This document shows positions 52,771 through 60,776 of a DNA stretch of 64,000 nt, piece by piece. The stretch is taken from positions 1-64,000 of the forward strand of contig NZ_LQOU01000042.1 of NCBI RefSeq assembly GCF_002102155.1, in the 5' to 3' direction. The notes under the pieces were generated by a model that was not told the DNA's origin, made no database searches, and worked only from the letters and a program-made list of their open reading frames with translations. This DNA is from Mycobacterium europaeum. GTDB lineage: Bacteria > Actinomycetota > Actinomycetes > Mycobacteriales > Mycobacteriaceae. Positions within the stretch are counted from its first letter, which is position 1, and each line of letters starts with the position of its first letter. Position numbers and translations under genes: made by a program.

Positions 52771-53946
52771 CTAACCCCGCGGCAGCCCGAGCACCCGTTG
52801 GGCGATGATGTTGCGCTGGATCTCCGAGGTGCCCCCGGCGATGGTCCCCGAGAAGCTGCGGGCATAGCGCTCGAACCAACTGGCGAAGTAGTGGTCGAGG
52901 TTCATGTGTGCGTACGGCCCGGTCAGGCCCGGGTGAACCAGGCCGTCGGCGCCCGCCGACGTCAGCGCGAGCTCCATGGCACGCAGCTCGGCCTCGGACC
53001 CGAGCAGCTTGAGCACCGAGATCGCCGCCACGTCGTCTTCGCCGCGGGAGGCGCGGGCCAAGGCCGCCGACCCCAGCAGGCGCAGCGCCTGCTTGTCCAT
53101 GATGGTGCTGGCGTACTGGTCGCGCTCGACCTCCGTGCGGGGATGGAAGTCGTCGATCATGTTGTCGAGCCGATCGGCGAAACCCAGCCACATCATCGTG
53201 CGCTCGTGCCCCAGCGACCCGTTGGCGACCCGCCAGCCCTGGTCGAGCTCGCCGACCAGATTCTCCGCCGGCACCCGGGCGTCGGTGAAGAACACCTCGT
53301 TGAAATCCCGGTCGTCGGCGCCGCAGATCGACGGGAACGGCCGGCGCACGACTCCCGGTGTGTCGGTGGGGATGATCAGCGCGCTGATCCCCTTGTGCTT
53401 GGGCGCATCCGGGTTGGTGCGCACGAACGTCAGCAGGACGTCGGCGTCGTGGGCGCCCGACGTCCACACCTTCTGCCCGTTGACCACGAAGTGGTCGCCG
53501 TCCAGCACGGCGCGGGTGCGCAACGACGCCAGGTCGGAGCCCGCGCTGGGTTCACTCATGCCCAGCGATGCGGTGATCTCGGCCCGCAGGATCGGCACCG
53601 CCCAGCGGCGCTTGTGTTCCTCGCTGCCGAACGACAACAGCGACGCCGCAACGATGTTCACGCCCTGCGGGTTGAAGCTGTGGTAGATCCGGCGGCGGCT
53701 GAGTTCCTCGAGGTAGACGAACTGCTGAATGACCGTCGCGTTGCGGCCGCCGAACTCCGGCGGCTGGCTCGGCAGCAGCCAGCCGTTGTCGAACAACAGC
53801 CGCTGCCAGTCGCGCGCCCACCGCGGCATATGGGATACCGAACGGGGCCGCTCCAGCGTTTCGCTTGCGGGCGGCAGGTTTTCGTCGAGGAAGGCCGCGA
53901 ACTCCGACCGAAACGCCTCGACGTCGGAATCAAAAGTCAGCTGCAC
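52771..53946 (-). CDS. Acyl-CoA dehydrogenase (FadE family), larger subunit
   Basis: 391 residues with the full fold: LGMSEPSAGSDLASLRTRAV is the substrate/FAD segment, VVNGQKVWTSGAHDADVLLT the central beta domain, and EIQRNIIAQRVLGLPRG the C-terminal signature. It starts MQLTFDSDVEAFRSEF and overlaps the upstream smaller dehydrogenase gene by 17 bp. Paired FadE genes in mycobacteria encode alpha2-beta2 heterotetramers that act on ring or branched substrates; that is the likely state here. Confidence 0.9.
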   Translation of the reverse strand: MQLTFDSDVEAFRSEFAAFLDENLPPASETLERPRSVSHMPRWARDWQRLLFDNGWLLPSQPPEFGGRNATVIQQFVYLEELSRRRIYHSFNPQGVNIVAASLLSFGSEEHKRRWAVPILRAEITASLGMSEPSAGSDLASLRTRAVLDGDHFVVNGQKVWTSGAHDADVLLTFVRTNPDAPKHKGISALIIPTDTPGVVRRPFPSICGADDRDFNEVFFTDARVPAENLVGELDQGWRVANGSLGHERTMMWLGFADRLDNMIDDFHPRTEVERDQYASTIMDKQALRLLGSAALARASRGEDDVAAISVLKLLGSEAELRAMELALTSAGADGLVHPGLTGPYAHMNLDHYFASWFERYARSFSGTIAGGTSEIQRNIIAQRVLGLPRG

Positions 53947-54928
53947 GGTACTCCTCCGCGATGCGCGCCCGGTGCTCGGCGGCGCCGCCCAGCATCAACT
54001 CACCGGCCTTGGCGCGCTTCAGCGCGAACTGCAGATCGTTCTCCCACGTGAATCCCATTGCGCCGTGGAGCTGTAAACCATGCCGGAAGACCAGCGACTG
54101 GCACTCCCCGGCCGACGCCTTGGCCATGGCCGCCGCGAGCCGGCGGCGGGGATCGTCGGCGGCGATGGTCAGCGCCGCGAAGTACGCCAGGGCCCTGGCC
54201 CGTTCCACCGCGACGTGCATGTCCGCGGCCTTGTGCTGAACGGCCTGGAACGAACCGATCGGCACGCCGAATTGCTGCCGGCTCCGGACGTGTTCGAGCA
54301 CCAGATCGAGGATGCGCTGGCACGCACCGACCATGGTGATCGCCATGCCCGTCAGCGCGATGTGGTGCGCGCGCTCGGAGTCGACGGTGAGCCGGGCGCT
54401 GTCGGGCACCCGGACTTCGCCGAACGACAGGTCGGCGACGTGCAGGACGGGATCGAAGATCGCCGTCCGCCGCGCCGACACCTGGTTCGACGCGATGACG
54501 AACACCCCGGCGTCGGTCACCACCGCCAAGCGGTCGACGCGATCGCCGTCGAGCACATGCCGCGCGGTCCCGTCCAACACCCAGCCCTCGGCGTCCCGGT
54601 GCGCCGCCACCCCGCCGTACACGGCGGTGCCCGACTCGTGCGGATCGAACTGCTCAGCCGCCAACGGGGCGAACTGGCTCATCGTCGCCAGGAAGGGGGT
54701 GGGGTCGGTCGCGCGCCCCAATTCCTCGAGCACGACCGCCAATTCGACGGCGCTGGCGGCATCGTTCAGCTCGGTCCAGCCCTGGTCCACATACGACTTC
54801 CACAAGGGGCTGGGGTCGACACCGTCCTCGGCCACGCCGCGCACCAGAGCGGGTGGGCACTGCTTGGCGACGGCGTCGCGAACGGTCTTCTGCCACAGCC
54901 GCTGATCGGCATCGAACTCCAACAGCAT
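53930..54928 (-). CDS. Acyl-CoA dehydrogenase (FadE family), smaller subunit
   Basis: 332 residues. The C-terminal FAD-binding region is present (RQQFGVPIGSFQAVQHKAAD, LQLHGAMGFTWENDLQFALK), but the middle beta domain is short and lacks the usual SGSD segment, as in the second subunits of FadE heterocomplexes. ATG 54928 lies 32 bp from a perfect operator. It is the first gene of the two-gene operon. Confidence 0.88.
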   Translation of the reverse strand: MLLEFDADQRLWQKTVRDAVAKQCPPALVRGVAEDGVDPSPLWKSYVDQGWTELNDAASAVELAVVLEELGRATDPTPFLATMSQFAPLAAEQFDPHESGTAVYGGVAAHRDAEGWVLDGTARHVLDGDRVDRLAVVTDAGVFVIASNQVSARRTAIFDPVLHVADLSFGEVRVPDSARLTVDSERAHHIALTGMAITMVGACQRILDLVLEHVRSRQQFGVPIGSFQAVQHKAADMHVAVERARALAYFAALTIAADDPRRRLAAAMAKASAGECQSLVFRHGLQLHGAMGFTWENDLQFALKRAKAGELMLGGAAEHRARIAEEYRAADF

Positions 54929-54958
54929 GAAGGCCGCCTCCCTGTCATCACCGCCGGC

Positions 54959-54977
54959 GCGAGAATATCATTCTCGC
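54959..54977. promoter_or_regulatory. Operator GAGAAT-N3-ATTCTC, extended perfect palindrome
   Basis: GCGAGAATATCATTCTCGC, 19 bp with perfect dyad symmetry and the 15-bp core at 54961-54975. It is 30 bp from the acyl-CoA dehydrogenase start and 146 bp from the divergent CMD gene, so it could control both. Confidence 0.78.
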
Positions 54978-55123
54978 ATGCGGAAGTAATGATCTCGCAG
55001 TCGGGTTACGGGGTCACGGACGCGGCCCGGCGGATATCGATGCCGACCGCGTTGACCGGTCGCGATGCGAGACTGCGCTCGGGGCATTACGACGCCGGCG
55101 CCCCCGGACGAAGGGAAAGACCA

Positions 55124-55516
55124 TTGGATCGCGAGACCTACCAGCGGGGGCTGGACATCCGCTCCGCCGTGCTGGGCGAGGAGTATGTCAGCCGCGCCCT
55201 GGCCGACGCGGACGACTTCACCAAGCCCCTGCAGGACCTGGTCACCGAGTACTGCTGGGGCGCGGTGTGGGGCCGCGACGAGTTGTCCCGAAAGACGCGC
55301 AGCATGCTCAACCTGGCGATGATCTCGGTGTTGAATCGCCCGAACGAACTGCGCACGCACGTCAAGGCGGCGCTGACGAACGGCGTCACCCGCGAGGAGA
55401 TTCGCGAGATCTTCCTGCAGGTCGCCATCTACGCGGGAGTGCCGGCCGCGGTCGACAGCTTCCGCATCGCCCGCGAGGCGTTCGCCGAACTAGAGCGGGA
55501 CCGTGGCGATCGCTAG
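55124..55516 (+). CDS. Carboxymuconolactone decarboxylase family protein
   Basis: 130 residues from TTG 55124 (AAGGGAAAG upstream). All-helical CMD pattern: VTEYCWGAVWGRDELSRKTR, SMLNLAMISVLNRPNELRTH, GVTREEIREIFLQVAIYAGV. True gamma-CMDs open protocatechuate-derived lactones; this one's substrate is unknown. The last codons and TAG stop are inside the GTGGCGATCGC repeat, so the insertion may have truncated or re-ended the protein. Confidence 0.87.
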   Translation: MDRETYQRGLDIRSAVLGEEYVSRALADADDFTKPLQDLVTEYCWGAVWGRDELSRKTRSMLNLAMISVLNRPNELRTHVKAALTNGVTREEIREIFLQVAIYAGVPAAVDSFRIAREAFAELERDRGDR

Positions 55517-55550
55517 CGCGGCGAAGCCGGGCGCTGCGGGTCGCGACCAT
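55503..55550 (+). repeat. GTGGCGATCGC interspersed repeat, copy 3
   Basis: Begins GTGGCGATCGCTAGCGCGG and ends GGGTCGCGACCATC. It supplies the stop codon of the CMD gene and an in-frame GTG upstream of the next gene, which would add [17 protein letters not shown] to that protein. The same peptide stem is seen inside far. Confidence 0.8.
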
Positions 55551-55568
55551 CAAGATTCGGGGATCGCC

Positions 55569-56492
55569 GTGCGGGTGGGATTCGTCGGGCTGGGGAACAT
55601 GGGTTTTCCCATGGCACGGCGCCTGATTGAGCAAAACCATGACGTCGTGGCGTTCGACACGCGCGAGGAGGCGCTGGAGCGCGTCGTCGCCTTGGGGGCG
55701 CGTCCCGCGTCGTCGCCGAAAGACGTCGCCGACCGTGCCGAGACGGTGCTGGCCAGCCTCCCCACGCCGGCCGCCTCGCTCGAGGTGGCGACCGGTGCGG
55801 CGGGCGTGATCGCGGGCGCGCGGATCGAGCGCTACGTCGACCTGTCCACGATCGGCAGCCGCACCGCGGGCCAGATCCACGACCGGCTCGCCCAGCGCGA
55901 CATCGTGGCGATCGACAGCCCGGTCAGCGGCGGCGTCGGCGGGGCCGAGAAGGGCGCCCTCGCGATCATGGTGTCCGGTCCGCGCGCCGGATTCGAGGCC
56001 GCCCGACCCGCCCTCGAGGCGATCGGCCGACCGTTCTACGTCGGAGCCAAACCCGGTTTGGCGCAGACGATGAAGCTCGCCAACAACGTGCTGGCGGCCA
56101 ACGTCCTGGCCGCGACCGCAGAGGTCGTGGTGATGGGCGTGAAGGCCGGGCTCGACCCGGCCGTGATGATCGAGGTGCTCAACGCCGGCTCGGGCGCCAC
56201 CAGCGCGAGCCGGGACAAGTTCCCCCGCGCGATCCTGCCCGGGACGTTCGATTACGGGTTTGCCACCGGGCTGATGGTCAAAGACGTGCGGCTCTATCTC
56301 GAGGAAGCGGAAGCGCTCGGCGTGCCGACGGACGTGGCCACCACCATCCGCCGGCTCTGGGAGCGGGTCGCGGATGACCAAGGCCCCGATTCCGACTTCA
56401 CGACGGTCATCAAACCGCTCGAGCGGGCCGCCGGCGTGACGGTCGGCCCGTCGCCCGCCCAGCCCGGTCACCCCCTGCATAGAGGCGGATGA
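55569..56492 (+). CDS. 3-Hydroxyisobutyrate dehydrogenase family protein
   Basis: 307 residues from GTG 55569 (MRVGFVGLGNMGFPMARRL); the repeat offers an in-frame GTG at 55503 that would add 22 residues. Rossmann motif GLGNMG at 8-12, substrate segment DSPVSGGVGGAEKGAL, catalytic lysine K169 in TMKLANNVL. Members oxidise beta-hydroxy acids with NAD(P). It follows the CMD gene and is probably co-transcribed. Confidence 0.9.
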   Translation: MRVGFVGLGNMGFPMARRLIEQNHDVVAFDTREEALERVVALGARPASSPKDVADRAETVLASLPTPAASLEVATGAAGVIAGARIERYVDLSTIGSRTAGQIHDRLAQRDIVAIDSPVSGGVGGAEKGALAIMVSGPRAGFEAARPALEAIGRPFYVGAKPGLAQTMKLANNVLAANVLAATAEVVVMGVKAGLDPAVMIEVLNAGSGATSASRDKFPRAILPGTFDYGFATGLMVKDVRLYLEEAEALGVPTDVATTIRRLWERVADDQGPDSDFTTVIKPLERAAGVTVGPSPAQPGHPLHRGG

Positions 56493-56509
56493 CCCCGATC
56501 CGCGGGCCA

Positions 56510-56524
56510 GAGAATGGTATTATC
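56510..56524. promoter_or_regulatory. 15-bp operator GAGAAT-N3-ATTCTC (one mismatch)
   Basis: GAGAATGGTATTATC in the 198-bp gap ahead of the amidohydrolase operon, 166 bp upstream of its first start. The gap is unusually AT-rich for this genome. Confidence 0.6.
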
Positions 56525-56690
56525 CGGATTTAAGAACGATACTTGCGAAACCCGTGGGAAATCGCCTACTACCAGCGATGATGACTAAACGAAACGCTTA
56601 CCGAAAACCCATTGAATGACCGTTGAGAAGAATGTTAGGTTATCTATCATATGACCCGGCTGGGCTCGCGTTGGCCGCCCGAGTCGAAGG

Positions 56691-57791
56691 ATGGCTTTCG
56701 TGATCGAACACGCTGACGGCACTCGCACACCCCTGATCGACGCGAGCGTGCACATTTTCTTCCCGTCCAACAAGGCGCTGCGGAAGACCCTGCGCGAGCC
56801 GTTCAAGAGCCGCGGCTTCCCCGATTACGAGATGGACTGGTATGGCGCTCCCGGCGGTGAGTACGCGCCGAACACCGAGGGACCGGACGGCCAATACCCC
56901 GGATCAGATCCGGAATTCGTTGCCCAGGAGCTGTTTTCGAAGCGCGGGGTCGACGTCGCCGTCCTGCATCCGATGGGCCGCGGCATCATGCCCGACCGGC
57001 ACCTCGGCACCGCCCTGCACGCCGCCCACAACGAGATGATGGTGTCGAACTGGCTGGAGTCCAGCGAGTTCGGCGAGAAGTTCCGCGGCACCATCCGGGT
57101 CAATCCGGACGACATCGCCGGCGCATTGCGGGAGATCGAGAAATGGCGCGCGCATCCGCGCGTCGTCCAGATCGGCGTCCCGCTGCAATCCCGCGAGCTG
57201 TACGGCAAACCGCAGTTCTGGCCACTGTGGGAGGCCGCGGTCGACGCCGGGCTGCCAGTGGCCGCGCACATCGAGGTGGGCAACGGGATCATGTTCCCGC
57301 CAACGCCGTCCGGCAACACCCGCACCTACGAGCAATACGTCAGCTTCATGGCGCTGAATTACATCTACCACCTGATGAACATGATCGCCGAGGGAGTGTT
57401 CGAGCGCTTCGCCGGACTGAAGTTCGTCTGGGCCGACGGCGCCGCCGACTTCGTGACACCGTTCATCTGGCGGATGGACACGTTCGGGCGGCCGCACCTC
57501 GAGCAGACGCCGTGGGCGCCGCGCATTCCCAGCGACTACCTGCCCGGGCACGTGTACTTCGTCCAGGGCAGCCTCGACGGTCCCGGCGATGTCGAGTTCG
57601 CCGGCGAATGGTTCGGCTTCACCGGCAAGGACGACATGGTGATGTTCGGCTCCAGCTACCCGCACTGGCAGTTCGGTGATGCGACGAAGCTGCCCGGCGC
57701 GCTCTCCGCCGAACAGCGCGAAAAGGTGTGCTGGCGCAACGCGGCGCAGCTCTACGGCATAGACATGCCCGCCGGGGTCGGCGCACAGTAG
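56691..57791 (+). CDS. Amidohydrolase family protein with altered metal-site residues
   Basis: 366 residues, amidohydrolase-2 fold. Where the family has Asp-x-His at the start it reads DASVHIFFP, and where it has SDYPH at the end it reads GSSYPHWQF; both aspartates are serine. The mid-barrel AAHIEVG keeps a histidine. It may be inactive, use another chemistry, or serve as partner to the next gene's intact amidohydrolase. ATG 56691 is used; GTG 56700, behind AAGGA, is possible. Confidence 0.83.
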   Translation: MAFVIEHADGTRTPLIDASVHIFFPSNKALRKTLREPFKSRGFPDYEMDWYGAPGGEYAPNTEGPDGQYPGSDPEFVAQELFSKRGVDVAVLHPMGRGIMPDRHLGTALHAAHNEMMVSNWLESSEFGEKFRGTIRVNPDDIAGALREIEKWRAHPRVVQIGVPLQSRELYGKPQFWPLWEAAVDAGLPVAAHIEVGNGIMFPPTPSGNTRTYEQYVSFMALNYIYHLMNMIAEGVFERFAGLKFVWADGAADFVTPFIWRMDTFGRPHLEQTPWAPRIPSDYLPGHVYFVQGSLDGPGDVEFAGEWFGFTGKDDMVMFGSSYPHWQFGDATKLPGALSAEQREKVCWRNAAQLYGIDMPAGVGAQ

Positions 57792-57821
57792 GAGTAGGAC
57801 GTGAGACCGAGGAGTTCGGAG

Positions 57822-58967
57822 ATGACGTTGACACATTCGCAGGAGCGGATTCCCGCTGCCGAGCGCATAGCCGTCCGGTGCGTCGACTCGGATGTCCACC
57901 CGGCGCCCAAGCGCGGCGAGCTGGTTCCATACATCCCCGAGCCGTGGCGCAGCAAGTACTTCCTCAACCGCAATGTGGGTGAGCTGATCTACTACGACGC
58001 CCCCGACTATGCGCACTCCTACGCGATGCGCGTGGACACCTTCCCCCCCAACGGCGAGTTTCCCTGCAGCGACCCGGACTTGGCGTTTCGCCAGCTGATC
58101 ATGGAGGCGGGCTCCGACATCGCGATCCTGGAACCCGCCGCCTACCCGGCCCGGCTGCCCGAAGCGCAACACGCGATGTCGTACGCGCTCAACGACTGGC
58201 AGGCCAATCACTGGCTGGACAGCCACAACAACTGGCACGAGCGGTGGCGCGGTTCGATCTGCCTGGCCATCGAGGAGCCGCAAGAGTCCGTGCGCGAAAT
58301 CGAGCGCTGGGCGGGGCACCCCTACATGGCGCAGATCCTGATCAAGGCGGAGCCCAAGCCGTCGTGGGGCCATCCCAAATACGACCCGATCTGGGCGGCG
58401 GCGACCAAGCACGACATCACCGTGAGCTGCCACCTGTCGCGCAGCCAGTACGACGAATTACCGATTCCGCCGGTGGGATTCCCCAGCTACAACCACGACT
58501 TCATGGTGACCTATTCGCTGCTGGCCGCCAATCAGGTGATGAGCCTGATCTTCGACGGCGTCTTCGACCGCTTCCCGACGCTGCGGATCGTCTTCGTCGA
58601 GCACGCGTTCACCTGGATCCTGCCGCTGATGTGGCGGATGGACGCGATCTACGAGGCCCGCAAGTCGTGGGTGGACATCAAACGCAAGCCGTCCGAATAC
58701 GTCAAGGACCACATCAAGTTCACCACCCAGCCGCTGGACTATCCCGAAGACAAGACGGAGCTGACCCGAGCGCTGGAATGGATGGAGTGCGAGAAGATCC
58801 TGCTGTTCTCCTCGGATTACCCGCATTGGACGTTCGATGACCCCCGCTGGCTGGTCAAGCACCTGCCCAAAGCTGCCCGCGACGCCGTGATGTACAAGAA
58901 CGGCATCGCGACCTATCACCTGCCCGAGACCGTTCCGGTCCTCGAGGGTCAGACCCGGGTGCTCTGA
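57822..58967 (+). CDS. Amidohydrolase family protein
   Basis: 381 residues from ATG 57822. First motif DSDVHPAPK, mid-barrel VSCHLSRSQ, catalytic FSSDYPHWTFDD: all expected residues are present, unlike the neighbour 30 bp upstream. The two probably form a heteromer. Relatives are ACMSD-type decarboxylases and ring-opening hydrolases of aromatic or alicyclic acids. Part of a four-gene run continuing to the alpha/beta hydrolase. Confidence 0.88.
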   Translation: MTLTHSQERIPAAERIAVRCVDSDVHPAPKRGELVPYIPEPWRSKYFLNRNVGELIYYDAPDYAHSYAMRVDTFPPNGEFPCSDPDLAFRQLIMEAGSDIAILEPAAYPARLPEAQHAMSYALNDWQANHWLDSHNNWHERWRGSICLAIEEPQESVREIERWAGHPYMAQILIKAEPKPSWGHPKYDPIWAAATKHDITVSCHLSRSQYDELPIPPVGFPSYNHDFMVTYSLLAANQVMSLIFDGVFDRFPTLRIVFVEHAFTWILPLMWRMDAIYEARKSWVDIKRKPSEYVKDHIKFTTQPLDYPEDKTELTRALEWMECEKILLFSSDYPHWTFDDPRWLVKHLPKAARDAVMYKNGIATYHLPETVPVLEGQTRVL

Positions 58968-58968
58968 G

Positions 58969-59379
58969 TTGACCTTCGAACAAGAAGGGGCAGCCAAACG
59001 GCCCGAGCCCCGTCTCGCCCAGGGCCGCGAGCATGTCGTCGCAACCGTGGACGAGATCCCGCCGGGCAAGCACAAGCTGGTACCCATCGGGCGGCACGGC
59101 GTCGGTGTCTACAACGTCAACGGCAGCTTCTATGCCATCGCGAATTACTGCCCCCACCAAGGCGGTCCGCTGTGTTCGGGGCGGGCCCGGGGACGGACGA
59201 TCGTCGACGAAACCGCTCCGGGTGACTCGGTCATGGTGCGCGACCTGGAATACATCTATTGCCCCTGGCACCAATGGGGTTTCGAGCTGGCGACCGGCAC
59301 GACCGCCGTCAAACCGGAATGGAGCATCCGCACCTATCCGGTGCGCGTCGTCGGCAACGACGTTCTGGTGCAGGCCTAA
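58969..59379 (+). CDS. Rieske [2Fe-2S] protein
   Basis: 136 residues, TTG start. Ligands C61 and H63 in CPHQGG and C98 and H101 in CPWHQWGFEL. The cluster-binding domain is followed by a short C-terminal strand and there is no oxygenase catalytic domain, so it is a ferredoxin-like electron carrier. It starts 1 bp after the amidohydrolase stop. Its oxygenase partner is not adjacent; it could serve one of the P450s or a Rieske oxygenase elsewhere. Confidence 0.9.
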   Translation: MTFEQEGAAKRPEPRLAQGREHVVATVDEIPPGKHKLVPIGRHGVGVYNVNGSFYAIANYCPHQGGPLCSGRARGRTIVDETAPGDSVMVRDLEYIYCPWHQWGFELATGTTAVKPEWSIRTYPVRVVGNDVLVQA

Positions 59380-59394
59380 CCACAGGAGAATCGC

Positions 59395-60261
59395 GTGCCT
59401 TCAATGGAGATCAACGGGGGAAATGTCGTCTACGAAATCCTCGGTGAGTCAGGCGATCTCATTGCGCTGACGCCGGGCGGGCGGTTCAGCAAGGAGATCG
59501 AGGGGCTGCGCCCCCTCGCCGACGCGCTCGTCGCCGGCGGGTATCGCGTCCTGCTGTGGGACCGACCCAACTGCGGTGCCTCCGATGTGCAGTTCTACGG
59601 ACAGAGCGAGTCGCACATGCGCGCCGAGACGCTGCACAAGCTGGTGACCGGCCTGGGCTTCGAGCGCTGCATCCTCGCCGGCGGATCGGGCGGGGCACGC
59701 GATTCCATGCTCACCACGATGCTCTACCCCGAGATGGTCACCAAGCTGGTGGTGTGGAACATCGTCGGCGGCACCTACGGCACCTTCGTGCTCGGTTCCT
59801 TCTACATCATCCCGAGCATTCTCGCCGTGCGCGGCACCGGAATGGACGGTGTGGTGAAGGTGGCCGAATGGCGTGATCGCATCGAGGAGAACCCGAACAA
59901 CAAGCAGCGGTTCCTCGACTTCGACAAAGACGAATTCCTCAAGGTGATGCTGCGCTGGCTCAACGCGTTCGTTTCCAAACCGGGGCAGACGATTCCGGGT
60001 GTCGAGGACGAAATGTTCGACCGCATCAAGGTTCCCACGTTGATCATCCGCGGCGGTGAGAACGACATGGATCACCCCAAACGGACGTCGCTCGAGGTGA
60101 GTTGTTTGATCAAGGGGTCCAAGCTCATCGATCCGCCCTGGCCGGAGGACGCGTGGGAGCGTGCGGCCGAAGACCGCGCGGCGGGGCGGGTGCAGCACTT
60201 CAACATGTTCGACACCTGGGTGCAGGCCGCACCCGCGATCCTCGAGTTCCTGGGCTCGTGA
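59395..60261 (+). CDS. Alpha/beta hydrolase
   Basis: 288 residues. Nucleophile S98 in LAGGSGGARDS, preceded by the strand GFERCIL. The oxyanion region is LTPGGRFSKEI and the dyad acid is probably in IIRGGENDMDHP. Resembles C-C or ester hydrolases of ring-cleavage pathways, although that is inference from context. GTG start with an AGGAG ribosome-binding site; it ends the amidohydrolase operon. Confidence 0.86.
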   Translation: MPSMEINGGNVVYEILGESGDLIALTPGGRFSKEIEGLRPLADALVAGGYRVLLWDRPNCGASDVQFYGQSESHMRAETLHKLVTGLGFERCILAGGSGGARDSMLTTMLYPEMVTKLVVWNIVGGTYGTFVLGSFYIIPSILAVRGTGMDGVVKVAEWRDRIEENPNNKQRFLDFDKDEFLKVMLRWLNAFVSKPGQTIPGVEDEMFDRIKVPTLIIRGGENDMDHPKRTSLEVSCLIKGSKLIDPPWPEDAWERAAEDRAAGRVQHFNMFDTWVQAAPAILEFLGS

Positions 60262-60266
60262 TGTTG

Positions 60267-60740
60267 CTAGACGGTGCGAATGTGGACCTCGCAGTTGAGC
60301 GAGGCCTCCAGAGCCGTGTGAACCCGGCTCTCCGGGATGCGGTCGAGGTCCTCCTCACGCAGCGTCACGTAGACGATGTCGAAGCCTTCGTCGCCCGGGG
60401 TCCGCTCGATCTCACCGGTGAGCCCGAAACCGGACAGCACGCCGTGGGCATCGTCGTCGGTCCCACGGCTGATGAAGGTGACCACCCCGGCAACCGGGGA
60501 GCCGCCGAACACTGTGGTGCACAACCCGATCGCCGCCTCGATGGCCTCGTCACCGTGTTCGGCCGCGATCAACAATTCAACTTCACGGCGGCCCAGGGGC
60601 ATAGCCGGGAGGTCGTTCTCGACCACGCCGGCACCCGACTGCCCGGCGAGCTGAAGGAGCGCTGCCATGCCGTCTCGTAGCTGCGCGGGCGTGCACACGT
60701 CTTTCGGATCGACATTGACGCGCACCACCGCAGTTCGCAT
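60267..60740 (-). CDS. Conserved hypothetical protein
   Basis: 157 residues, soluble, no signal peptide. Starts MRTAVVRVNVDPKDVCTPAQ; contains MPLGRREVELLIAAEHGDEA, VAGVVTFISRGTDDDAHGVL, and ends EASLNCEVHIRTV. I do not recognise the family. It is divergent from the NuoF-like gene, with only 36 bp between the starts, and converges on the alpha/beta hydrolase gene, so it is likely a stand-alone gene sharing that promoter region. Confidence 0.68.
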   Translation of the reverse strand: MRTAVVRVNVDPKDVCTPAQLRDGMAALLQLAGQSGAGVVENDLPAMPLGRREVELLIAAEHGDEAIEAAIGLCTTVFGGSPVAGVVTFISRGTDDDAHGVLSGFGLTGEIERTPGDEGFDIVYVTLREEDLDRIPESRVHTALEASLNCEVHIRTV

Positions 60741-60776
60741 GGGCGCAAGCCTAACCAAGACGCCGGCGGGCCAGCC

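Noticed and set aside
56904-58433. 509-codon minus-strand frame across the two amidohydrolases
   Set aside because: It covers two genes and the gap between them in antisense, with no motifs. The plus-strand proteins carry intact family signatures.
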